Below are positions 52,378 through 60,098 of a stretch of DNA of 64,000 nucleotides, one piece after another. Origin of the DNA: Streptomyces sp. 3214.6. Its GTDB lineage: Bacteria; Actinomycetota; Actinomycetes; Streptomycetales; Streptomycetaceae. The notes beneath the pieces were generated by a model. The model did not search any database. It saw only the letters and a list, made by a program, of their open reading frames with translations, and was not told the origin of the DNA. Each line of letters starts with the position of its first letter. Position 1 is the first letter of the stretch. The translations under genes and the position numbers were made by a program. The stretch is from the NCBI RefSeq assembly GCF_900129855.1, contig NZ_LT670819.1, positions 3,782,001 through 3,846,000 of the forward strand, written 5' to 3'.

Positions 52378-54177
52378 TCATGCGGTGTTCCTCACGTGGG
52401 CCGCCACCCGGGGTCGCGGTGTCCCGCGGTGGCGGACCTGGTGGATGGTCTGGAACACAACCGTGAGGGTGAGCGCGACCAGCGCCGCGAACCCGAGCCA
52501 GGGGAACGGCGGCAGGGTCACCTCCGTGTGCCCGAGCCGCTTGATCGTGCCCTTCCCGGAGAGGGCTGTGGGAGCTCTCACCCGCGAGTCCTCAATGCTG
52601 ATCCACGCACCCGCGTCCGCCTGGATGCCCTTGCGCTCGGCGAGGATGTCCAGGCCCTGACCGCGTGCGTGCACGTCGGCGGCCAGATGCAGTCCCCGTT
52701 GGGCACTACTGACGGTCAGCTTCTCCAGCCGGGCGGAGGCGCCGAGCTCGACGGCCGTGACGGCGCCTGAGACCGACCCGCCGGTGACCACCAGGCCCTC
52801 GGACGCGGAGGCCAGGCCCTTGCGTGAGGTGCCGCTGATCCGAACGTCGGACAGGACGACGTCCTTGGTGGTGGCCGAGGCGGTGACTCCCACCCGGCCG
52901 CCGCGGACCGTCACGGAGCTCAACGCGACGTTGTGGGCCCGCCCGTAGACCTTGATGCCGGTGCCGGCGACGGCGACGGTGGTCCCGTCCACCCGGACGC
53001 CGGGACCGCCGATCGCGATGCCCCGGTCGAAGCCCCTGATCGTGCCGCCGGTGACGGCAGCACCGGCGATGTCCGCGGCGAACGTCACCCCGGCGCCGTC
53101 CCCGTCGCCGGTGAGCCGGGCATCGTGCACGGTCACCTGAGCACCCGGGCCGGAGACACCGATCGCGGAGGGCGCACCGTCCACCACGGCCCTGTCGAGG
53201 GTGCAGGAGACGCAGGAGACCAGCCGCACACCGCCGCCGGCGTCGCGGTGCGAGGCCGTTGCCGTGAGGGTCAGGCCACGCTGGGGGGTGGCCTTGATTC
53301 CGGCACCGTGGTTGTCGCTGGTGGTGACGCCGGACAGACTGCGCAGGTCGGTGCCGCCGACGGTCACACCGTTGGCGCCGCTGCCCTCGACGGTCAGCCC
53401 CCGTACGGTCGTGCCGCGGTCGCCCTTCAGCACGACGCCGTCCTGGACGGACTCCTTGACGGTGACCTTGTCGAGAGCCACCCCGGTCGATCCGCTCAGT
53501 CGCAGGCCGGTGCGGCCTCCCTGGAACGTCGAGCCGGTGGCCGAGCCGGTGGCGGCCCGGCCCCAGGAGACTCCGGCCTCCTGGGCCGGGGCGCCTGCTC
53601 CCCGGCCGAAGCCGATCACTTTCGCGCCCTTGATCGTCATGTGGCCCCCCGCACCCATGGCGAGGTACGGGCGTCCGGCCATTTCCGCGGGGGCCGGGTC
53701 GGTCCCGTCCGCGGCCGCAGACGCGAGGGTGACATCGTGGATGTCCAGGGTGGCCCGGCTGCCTCTGATCCAGGTGCCGGAAGCGGCGGTCTTCCCGGCG
53801 GTCATCAGCACGTTGGGTGTGCGGCTGCCCATCAGCAGGGTGGTGCCGGGGGCAAGCAGCACGGCCGAGTCGATCCGCACGGTTTTGGACGCGCCCGTCT
53901 TCGCCGGCAGGTAACCGACCCACCCGCGGCCGGCGTTGGCGGCCAGCCAGCTGAGCGGGAGCGGTCCGTACGGTGGGAACAGCCGTCGCACCACGGAGCC
54001 GTGACTGACCAGTGCGACAGTGCCGGGCCTGACCACCATCAGCCGGTCCGGGCGTCCGCTGCGCTGCCAGGCGGCGATGTCCGGGTCGCCCCCGGCGGCG
54101 TGGGCGGCGGGCGCGACGGCGGCCAGCAGGGCGGTCGCGGCGAGGGCGGCGCGTACGACGCGGGTGAGGTGCCTCAT
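52378..54177 (-). CDS. Secreted, membrane-tethered right-handed beta-helix protein
   Basis: 599 residues: signal peptide (RVVRAALAATALLAAVAPAAHAAGG), a long series of ~23-residue beta-helix coils (GTTVRGLTVEGSGANGVTVG-type), and a C-terminal helix (FPWLGFAALVALTLTVVFQTI) with a basic tail. Resembles NosD/AlgG/pectate-lyase-like helices but lacks the DPHD motif, so it may be a binding or scaffold partner of the epimerase. Start ATG overlaps the stop of the glycosyltransferase gene (ATGA). Confidence 0.85.
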   Translation of the reverse strand: MRHLTRVVRAALAATALLAAVAPAAHAAGGDPDIAAWQRSGRPDRLMVVRPGTVALVSHGSVVRRLFPPYGPLPLSWLAANAGRGWVGYLPAKTGASKTVRIDSAVLLAPGTTLLMGSRTPNVLMTAGKTAASGTWIRGSRATLDIHDVTLASAAADGTDPAPAEMAGRPYLAMGAGGHMTIKGAKVIGFGRGAGAPAQEAGVSWGRAATGSATGSTFQGGRTGLRLSGSTGVALDKVTVKESVQDGVVLKGDRGTTVRGLTVEGSGANGVTVGGTDLRSLSGVTTSDNHGAGIKATPQRGLTLTATASHRDAGGGVRLVSCVSCTLDRAVVDGAPSAIGVSGPGAQVTVHDARLTGDGDGAGVTFAADIAGAAVTGGTIRGFDRGIAIGGPGVRVDGTTVAVAGTGIKVYGRAHNVALSSVTVRGGRVGVTASATTKDVVLSDVRISGTSRKGLASASEGLVVTGGSVSGAVTAVELGASARLEKLTVSSAQRGLHLAADVHARGQGLDILAERKGIQADAGAWISIEDSRVRAPTALSGKGTIKRLGHTEVTLPPFPWLGFAALVALTLTVVFQTIHQVRHRGTPRPRVAAHVRNTA

Positions 54178-55403
54178 GCCGCGACCTCCGCTTCGGCGGG
54201 CTGCGCGGTCCTGACGACGACGCCGTTCTCCACCGACACCTGCCTCGTCAGCCAGCGCTGCTTGCGGATGGTGGCGAGCGCGCAGAGCTTGACGATCGCC
54301 ATCATGAACGAGACCAGGACGAAGCCGGGCACCAGGAAGAACGACGAGGGCTTGCGCACCAGATGGGGAAGGATCTTCATCGACCGGCTCACCCACCACC
54401 AGCCGGCCAGGCAGGCGACGAAGAACCAGTCCTGCCGGATGATCGCCCAGGTCATGAAGAACGGCGAGAACAGCAGGGTGAAACTGCTGACCCCCTTGTC
54501 CATCATGGTGAAGGCGAGAAAGGGGTGCCGCCAGACCCAGCGGCTCGACAGCGCCCTCACATCGGAGCGCCAGGTGTTGCGGGCCCAGCGCAGCCGCTGC
54601 TTGAGGAAGATCCGCAGCGTGCCGGGGAAGGTCGACCAGACACGGGCGGAGCGCTGCATGTAGGTGAGGTGACCGCGCTCCAGTATCAGAGTGGTCAGCC
54701 GCTTGTCGTCGCCCGACATACAGGGGACGCCCCAGAACGTCTCCGCCATGAAGTCGTCGGATATCTCCAGCAGCAGCTCGCGACGGTACACGGCGGTGCG
54801 CCCGGACAGGCACGAGACAGCGCGGCCCATGACGGTCTGCGCGGCGTTCTCGTCGAAGTACCGGTAGTCCAGGAACATGTCGTTGACCCGCTGCAGGAAG
54901 CCCTTGGGGTTGTACACGTTCTGACGGGTCCCCACCCCGCCGATCCTCGGGTCGGCGAAGGGCTTGCAGACCTCCTGGGCGACGTCGTCCGCCCAGATGG
55001 TGTCCGAGTCGACCAGCGCCACCAGGTCGGTGGAGCACACCTCCCACCCCTTGCGCAGAGCGTCGCGCTTGCCGGGCACGTCGGTGACGACGACGGTCAC
55101 CGGATAGCGCGCCGCGATCTCCTGACAGGCCTGGTCGGTGACGTCGATGACCAGGACGACCTCGTCCACCCCGTTCGCCAGCCACGACTCGATCGCGTGG
55201 GCGAAGATCTCCGGGTCTTCCTGGTACACCGGCACGACGATGCTGAGCGGAAGGGAGTGATCGTTCGTCACGGACCGGTAGAGGGCCGCAGGCGCGCGCC
55301 GCACGAGCCAGCAGCCCCAGCGGACCAGCCCGAGTATGCCCAGCGGCAGGTAGACGAGGTAGTACCGGAAGTCCAGCAAGGTGGTGTCGAATAGTCCGCT
55401 CAT
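54174..55403 (-). CDS. Processive GT2 polysaccharide synthase (hyaluronan/Alg8-like)
   Basis: 409 residues: N-terminal helix, GT2 domain with IVVPVYQED, GKRDAL (111-116), DSD (132-134), SGDDKRLT (230-237) and the RLRWARNTWR acceptor motif (Q-x-x-RW, 269-273), then C-terminal helices. This set defines membrane synthases that polymerise and extrude a glycan (HasA, NodC, Alg8). Donor is likely a nucleotide uronic acid or hexose made by its operon partners. No PilZ domain is present. ATG at 55403. Confidence 0.92.
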   Translation of the reverse strand: MSGLFDTTLLDFRYYLVYLPLGILGLVRWGCWLVRRAPAALYRSVTNDHSLPLSIVVPVYQEDPEIFAHAIESWLANGVDEVVLVIDVTDQACQEIAARYPVTVVVTDVPGKRDALRKGWEVCSTDLVALVDSDTIWADDVAQEVCKPFADPRIGGVGTRQNVYNPKGFLQRVNDMFLDYRYFDENAAQTVMGRAVSCLSGRTAVYRRELLLEISDDFMAETFWGVPCMSGDDKRLTTLILERGHLTYMQRSARVWSTFPGTLRIFLKQRLRWARNTWRSDVRALSSRWVWRHPFLAFTMMDKGVSSFTLLFSPFFMTWAIIRQDWFFVACLAGWWWVSRSMKILPHLVRKPSSFFLVPGFVLVSFMMAIVKLCALATIRKQRWLTRQVSVENGVVVRTAQPAEAEVAA

Positions 55404-55507
55404 GAGCCTGTTCTCGTTGAGTCCACAGGTGTTTGACAGCCTCCGCTGCCACGCCGGCCGTTCGGCGCGGCGCGGCAGCGGAGTGAAATACCCGGCGGCC
55501 GGAATCC

Positions 55508-55552
55508 GGCCCTGGGCGTTCCCCGGCAAGGGCCCGGGGAACGCCCAGGGCC
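55508..55552 (-). terminator. Strong 19-bp hairpin
   Basis: Arms GGCCCTGGGCGTTCCCCGG (55508-55526) and its exact complement (55534-55552) around a 7-base loop. It lies between the dehydrogenase and the synthase, so it would terminate or attenuate the operon. Confidence 0.8.
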
Positions 55553-55663
55553 AACCCGCGCAGGATCGTTCCGGCCCGGGGAACCGCCCGGCATCAGACG
55601 GGGAGAATCGTTTCGGCCCGGGGAAGGTTCGGGAAATCATCCGGGGATCCACCCGGGACCCAC

Positions 55664-55750
55664 CCGGGTTCGCCCCGCGTTCGACCCCGGGTTCGCCCCG
55701 CGTTCGACCCCGGGTTCGACTCGGGTTCGACCCTGGGTTCGACTCGGGCA
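55664..55750. repeat. Tandem 11/22-base GGGTTCGACCC repeat
   Basis: GGGTTCGCCCCGCGTTCGACCC occurs twice in register, followed by four shorter GGGTTCGAC(T/C)C units; each is partly palindromic (GGGTTCGAACCC-like). Confidence 0.7.
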
Positions 55751-55784
55751 GGATCGTTTCTTCCCATGCCGACCGCCTGACTGG

Positions 55785-56672
55785 CTAGGCGGTCAGGGCC
55801 TCGGCCTCCAACTCGGCCACCTCGGCGAGCTTGTCGTTCACGGCGACGACCGCCTGCAGCAGCGGCATGTCGACGCCGATCGACGCGGCGAGGCCGAGGA
55901 AGCCCTGGGTGTCCTTCGGCAGGCAGACACCGCCGTACGGGGCGCCGCCCCGGATGCCGTAGTGCGGGTTGTAGGAGGCCTCCGCCGAGCGGGCGACGGT
56001 CTGCGCGATCGGGTCGAGGTCGAGACCGAGGTGCTGACCCACCAACCACATCTCGTTCCAGAAGCTGATCTTCGTGGCGTTGTAGATGTTGTGGGCGCAC
56101 TTGACGAACTCCGCCTCGGCGGGGTTCGAGAAGACGCGTGTCTCACCGCCGAAGGGCGCCAGCAGCTCGCCCAGTCGCTCCCGGGTGCGTACGCTGCGCG
56201 AGGCGATGACGGTCATCCACGGGTGGCGGAAGTCCTCGACCGCTGTGGCCGCGCGGAGGAACTCCGGGTTGCTGGCGAGCGAGAAGCCCTCGCCGACGTT
56301 TTTGCCGGAGTGCTTCTCCAGCAGCGGCTGCACGAGGCCCTCGGCCGTACCCGGCGGGACCGTGGAACGGACCACGACGACGGGCGTGCCCGTGGCGTCG
56401 GCCAGCGCCTTACCCACGGAGGCGGTGCCCGCCTCGAACGCGGACAGGTCGTACTGGTGGCCGACGTTGGGCGTGGGAAGCGTGAGGAAGATGAACGCGT
56501 CCGGCTCGGCGCTGAGGTCGAGGTCGGCACGCGCGTCCAGCCCCTCGGAACGCAGGTGATCCAGGCGCTGCTGCGCCACGTCGATGAAGGTCACCTGGTG
56601 TCCGGCGTTGACGAACCCCTTGCCAGTGGCTGTTCCGACGACACCGGAACCGACGATGAAGATTCTGGCCAT
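55785..56672 (-). CDS. UDP-glucose/GDP-mannose dehydrogenase-type enzyme, short form
   Basis: 295 residues. NAD site IFIVGSGVVGTATGKGF, VRSTVPPGTAEGL, SNPEFLRAATAVEDF, NAEAEFVKCAHNIYNATKISFWNE-like helix and the catalytic Cys in YGGVCLPKDTQGFL. It would oxidise a sugar nucleotide to the uronic acid (AlgD or Ugd role). Usual length is ~430; the C-terminal nucleotide-binding domain is missing altogether, and no fragment of it lies downstream. ATG at 56672 with AGGAG upstream. First gene of the operon. Confidence 0.9.
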   Translation of the reverse strand: MARIFIVGSGVVGTATGKGFVNAGHQVTFIDVAQQRLDHLRSEGLDARADLDLSAEPDAFIFLTLPTPNVGHQYDLSAFEAGTASVGKALADATGTPVVVVRSTVPPGTAEGLVQPLLEKHSGKNVGEGFSLASNPEFLRAATAVEDFRHPWMTVIASRSVRTRERLGELLAPFGGETRVFSNPAEAEFVKCAHNIYNATKISFWNEMWLVGQHLGLDLDPIAQTVARSAEASYNPHYGIRGGAPYGGVCLPKDTQGFLGLAASIGVDMPLLQAVVAVNDKLAEVAELEAEALTA

Positions 56673-57190
56673 TTGAATCAGTCTCCTGTTCGGATTCGGG
56701 TGCAGGCGGGCACGCCGAATACGGAAGCGGAATGCAGTATTCCGACGGCTGGGAAAGTGGACGCCAAACCGCGCGGAATACGATGGGTCGACCCCCGTAG
56801 CTGCCTGAGCACAGCTCACCGTGGAGTCACCGAAAGTGCGTCCGGCGCTGACACCACTCCCCTGTGGCATGCGGCCGGCAGCGCGACGGCGCAAGAGACG
56901 CCGTCGGCAAAACCCCCCAAACCCCCTGTTCAGTGCCGCGCCAAGTGACGACACCCCCCACTTGGCGCCTGTCGCTATAAGTCAGACAGTAGGAAGTTAT
57001 ACACGGGATCCACACATCGATGGAGATTCAGCTGTTAACGACTTATGTCGGAAGAGTAAAGATCACGCCATGCGAGAGCGCTTATGACATATGCCAGAAC
57101 CCGTCACCAAACCCGCGACCCATGCCGGCAGTAACACTCCGCGACAATCAGAAGCACGGGGGCGGAAGAGCGTAATTACATGGCCTTTAC
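56673..57190. promoter_or_regulatory. Control region of the exopolysaccharide operon
   Basis: About 520 bases without a convincing gene and with lower GC near 56970-57090. A perfect inverted repeat GCGCCAAGTG...CACTTGGCGC (56938-56968, 11-base loop) is the most striking element. On the minus strand a TTATAG hexamer (56980-56975) just upstream of it may be a -10, leaving a ~280-base leader before the dehydrogenase gene, with the palindrome just inside the transcript as a possible operator. No good -35 was found. Confidence 0.5.
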
Positions 57191-57207
57191 ACGCCTACAC
57201 ACGATGT

Positions 57208-57690
57208 TCACGGCGGGAGGTCGAGCTTAACGGGCGCGATCCGGACCAGCGCGCCGGCGCCGGCGCGCAGCCGCTCGCCCGATTCGAGGTCGGTCGCGTC
57301 GATCCAGTCGCCCAACTCCGGGCCCCAGAAGGGGAGCTTTCGATCGCGGTGACCTCGGCGGTCCTGGAGCCCTTCTCTTCGCAGCGCGCCACGCCCGCAC
57401 CACGGGCACCGCGCGCTCCTCGCTCTCCGTGCTCTCGAAGCCTCCCGCACGTCCGCTGGATCCCGCTGAAGGCCTGCGCAATCGGGATGGCGTCCATCAA
57501 CCGGCCCGTGGACGGGTCGTACTCAATCGCCCCCAGATGCGACAGCCCCGACTGCGCTTCGTCGTCGCCGGTTTGGAACGCGGTGTGCACACGGGGTGCC
57601 AGGTTCGCAGCCCGACCCTCACCCCGCGGGTCCCTTTCCAGCCGTCCACGCGATCACGCCGCCGTCGAGACGAACCTCACCCAAGGGCGG
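57208..57690 (-). pseudogene. Decayed RHS-HINT toxin fragment
   Basis: Read on the minus strand in more than one frame, this shows GEVRLDGG, HTAFQTGDDEAQSGLSHLGA, EYDPSTGRL joined to MDAIP, then SRTAEVTA and, one frame off, PELGDWIDATDLESGERLR. Each matches the large RHS-HINT gene at the right edge (HTTFHTGDDDAQSGLVHLGA, LLMDAIP, TAEITA, PELGDWIDATDLKSGEWLR) in the same order. Large internal deletions and frameshifts mean it is dead. It marks an older copy of the toxin locus. Confidence 0.8.
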
Positions 57691-57705
57691 CCCGCCGAAG
57701 ACGAC

Positions 57706-57780
57706 TTACGCCGCCTGCAACTCGCGCCACACCAACACCACACCAGCTTGCCCCGATGCCGGCGCGGCGAAGCGGGCCGG
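57706..57780 (-). pseudogene. Second remnant of an RsbW-like gene 3' end
   Basis: Minus strand reads RGKLVWC, then a TGGTGT duplication shifts the frame, and ends RELQAA-TAA, clearly related to RGKLVWCELKAA of the intact gene 115 bases away. Directly abuts the toxin remnant. Confidence 0.65.
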
Positions 57781-57894
57781 TGCGTGGCGGGCAATTGGTG
57801 GATAGGGGCCATCTCGCGGCCAGGGGCCCGGGTCGAGCGAGCCAGCGACGGCCCGAATCCGCCAATCGACGAGCTTGCGCGAGGTTCGCGGCAG

Positions 57895-58311
57895 CTACGC
57901 CGCCTTCAACTCGCACCACACCAACTTGCCTCGATGCCCCATGCGGGACAGCGGCTGCCAGTGCCAGAGGTCGGAACAGTCCCGGACGAGAGCCATGCCC
58001 CGCCCGCTCTCGGCGTCGTCGCCGAGTTCCTCCAACCGGCTTGGCGGCTCGGGGGGTTCGGGGTCGGCGTCCCACGCCCCGATCTGCAGGACACCGTCCC
58101 GGAAACGGATGCGCAGGCACCCCGGGCCCTTGGTGTGCAGGACGACGTTGGACATCAACTCCGAGGCGAGCAGCTCTGCTGTGTCGGCGAGGTGGACGAG
58201 TCCGTGGAGGGTGAGGATCAGACGGAGGGTGCGGCGACAGACGGTGACGGCGCGGGGGTCTTGGGGGATGTAGAGGGAGTACTCCCAGGGGTCGGGGGTG
58301 GTTTCGGGCAT
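57895..58311 (-). CDS. RsbW-like ATP-binding protein (HATPase_c_2)
   Basis: 138 residues: ELLASELMSNVVLHTKGPG (N-box), VLQIGAWDADPEPP and SGRGMALVRDCSDLWHWQP (G-box), ending RGKLVWCELKAA. GGAG precedes ATG 58311. Together with the divergent XRE and DUF397 genes it forms the triad seen many times in Streptomyces (as around whiJ and abaA), thought to modulate development or antibiotic production. Confidence 0.9.
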   Translation of the reverse strand: MPETTPDPWEYSLYIPQDPRAVTVCRRTLRLILTLHGLVHLADTAELLASELMSNVVLHTKGPGCLRIRFRDGVLQIGAWDADPEPPEPPSRLEELGDDAESGRGMALVRDCSDLWHWQPLSRMGHRGKLVWCELKAA

Positions 58312-58511
58312 GGGGCAGCTCCAAGTGGGGGGTGGTGGGATTTGGCACGCGGTGGCATGTCTCAGCCGTCCCGGCAGGACGGAGCGGTGCCTTCCGCAGC
58401 GTGTGCGGTGCGTCACTGACGGTAGACCTAGATTTCCAGGTCTAGCAAGCCGATCGCGTAATCTTGCCCCCGAACGAGTCCCGTCCTCGCGGGCGTTGGG
58501 AGGAGCAGACG

Positions 58512-59363
58512 ATGGGGTTGAGGCAGGAACCAACGGCACGTCAGGTGCGGCTGGCGGTCGAGCTACGGCGGCTTCGCGAAGCCGCCGGCCTCACCGGGCG
58601 CGAAGCAGCAGCCCTGCTCGGGGTCAGTTCCACCCAGATCAACCAGATCGAATACGGCCACACAGGTGTGAGTGAGAAGCGGCTGCGCAGTCTGGCCGCC
58701 CATTACTCGTGCGCCGACCAGGAGTTGGTGGACGCCTTGGTCGCGATGGCGACCGACCGTACGCGGGGCTGGTGGGAGCAGTACCGAGGTCGGCTGCCGG
58801 CGTCGTTCCTCGACATCGCCGAGCTGGAGCACCATGCGACGCACCGGCGCGACGTGGAGTCCCTGAACATCCCCGGCCTGCTCCAGACGGAGGCCTACGC
58901 CCACGCCGTCTTCTCGTACCGAGTGCCTGAACTCCCGCACACGGACACCGAACTGCGGGTCGAGCACCGGATGCGACGGCGAGCTGTCATCGAAGGCCCT
59001 GCGGCCATCCCCTACGAGGCGGTGATCCACGAGGCCGCACTGCGCATCAGGGTCGGCGACCGGGCCGCCGCACGCGCCCAGCTCACCCGCGTCCTGGAAA
59101 TCTCCGACGCGGACCACGTCACCGTACGGGTCGTCCCCTTCGATCTCGACGGCTTCGCCGGGGCGTGGAGCACGATGATGTACGCGGGCGGCGCCGTGCC
59201 CAAACTGGACACAGTCGTACGCGACGCACCTCACGGCACGGGGTTCGTCGACTCCGAAGCCCAACTCGGCGCGTTTCGAACGCTCTTCCGTAAAGTGGAG
59301 GCCGCGTCACTCGATTCCGAACGCTCGCGTGACCTCATCCACCGAATCGCGAAGGAACTGTGA
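58512..59363 (+). CDS. XRE-type regulator with DUF5753 domain
   Basis: 283 residues: helix-turn-helix LRRLREAAGLTGREAAALLGVSSTQINQIEYGHTGVSEKRL, then the DUF5753 domain with ELEHHATHRRDVESLNIPGLLQTEAYAHAVF and a C-terminal part (WSTMMYAGG, VDSEAQLGAFRTLF). ATG at 58512 after AGGAGC. Stop overlaps or nearly touches the DUF397 gene. Confidence 0.93.
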   Translation: MGLRQEPTARQVRLAVELRRLREAAGLTGREAAALLGVSSTQINQIEYGHTGVSEKRLRSLAAHYSCADQELVDALVAMATDRTRGWWEQYRGRLPASFLDIAELEHHATHRRDVESLNIPGLLQTEAYAHAVFSYRVPELPHTDTELRVEHRMRRRAVIEGPAAIPYEAVIHEAALRIRVGDRAAARAQLTRVLEISDADHVTVRVVPFDLDGFAGAWSTMMYAGGAVPKLDTVVRDAPHGTGFVDSEAQLGAFRTLFRKVEAASLDSERSRDLIHRIAKEL

Positions 59364-59371
59364 GGCGCAGC

Positions 59372-59581
59372 ATGACCGCTCCCGACACTTGGCAGAAGTC
59401 GTCCTTCTCCGGCGGCGGCGACGGCAACAACTGCCTCGAACTCGCCTCCACCCCCACCACCCTCCACCTCCGCGAGAGCGACACCCCCACCACGGTCCTC
59501 ACCACCACCCCCACCACAGTCGCCCACCTCCTCGCAGGCATACGCAGCGACTCCCTGGAAGTGGGCCAGCTCCAGCTATGA
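59372..59581 (+). CDS. DUF397 protein
   Basis: 69 residues: WQKSSFSGGGDGNNCLELA and the C-terminal VAHLLAGIRSDSLE match DUF397, the usual small partner of DUF5753-XRE regulators. A Thr/Pro-rich insertion (TPTTVLTTTPTT) is slightly unusual. ATG at 59372 is used; a GTG at 59360 overlaps the regulator stop. Its stop overlaps the next ATG (ATGA). Confidence 0.92.
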   Translation: MTAPDTWQKSSFSGGGDGNNCLELASTPTTLHLRESDTPTTVLTTTPTTVAHLLAGIRSDSLEVGQLQL

Positions 59582-60012
59582 GCCTCGGGAACGACGGGTG
59601 CCTGGTCGTCCGGGCGGGAGGCTTGCTGTTCTCCGAGCCGGCACGACCGTTCGAGGATGAGCCGACGCTGGACTTCCTTGTCAGGGCCTGCGGACCGTGG
59701 GGGAGCATCGAGACCTCGGTGCGCACCTGGGACGGCGACCGTCTCGACGTCTTCCTCGACTCGCTTGTCGACGACTTCCGAGGCTGGGCAGGGGCGCGCA
59801 CCTGGCACTCCCTCTCCTACTACCTGACCCTCTCCGCTGAGCACCGTTCCGGCGGGCACGTCCATCTGACCTGGGGCATCCACGACCAGGCGCCGTCCGA
59901 GGGCTGGCACTTCGAAACCACCACGGTGCACGCGGCAGGCGAGGACATGCGCACCCTTGCCGCCGAGACGCACACGTTCCTCAGGAGCGTGGCGAACCAG
60001 CCGGAACGGTGA
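59578..60012 (+). CDS. DUF6228-like hypothetical protein
   Basis: 144 residues, soluble: LDFLVRACGPWGSIETSVRTWDGDRLDVFLDSLVDDFRGWAGARTWHSL and SGGHVHLTWGIHDQAPSEGWHFETTTVHAAGEDMRTLA as beta-rich core. It resembles what I recall of DUF6228, moderate certainty. Translationally coupled to the DUF397 gene, so it is a fourth member of this regulatory module. Confidence 0.8.
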   Translation: MSLGNDGCLVVRAGGLLFSEPARPFEDEPTLDFLVRACGPWGSIETSVRTWDGDRLDVFLDSLVDDFRGWAGARTWHSLSYYLTLSAEHRSGGHVHLTWGIHDQAPSEGWHFETTTVHAAGEDMRTLAAETHTFLRSVANQPER

Positions 60013-60098
60013 CGCGCACCGGGTCCGCAAAACCGACCGACAGTCGCAGTTTCCGTCTTCCTCGCTCTGCGCAGGTGAGCCGGCGAGGTAGTCGAGGG

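Larger units (their letters stand above)
55404..55784. other. Structured intergenic region inside the exopolysaccharide operon
   Basis: 381 bases without a gene. It holds a 19-bp perfect hairpin (55508-55552), three copies of an ATCGTTTCGGCCCGGGGAA-like block (near 55565, 55607 and a partial one near 55754) and a tandem array of CCCGGGTTCGAC units (55664-55750). The role may be attenuation between dehydrogenase and synthase. Confidence 0.65.

Noticed and set aside
54174..55403. Cellulose or chitin synthase as sole reading of the GT2
   Set aside because: The shared GT2 motifs allow it, but the operon's dehydrogenase, epimerase and lyase argue for a uronate polymer; donor left open.
56800..57190. 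Small forward open frames near 56821-57087 and 57091 onward
   Set aside because: No ribosome site, poor codon bias and no homologous motif; the latter runs antisense through the toxin fossil.
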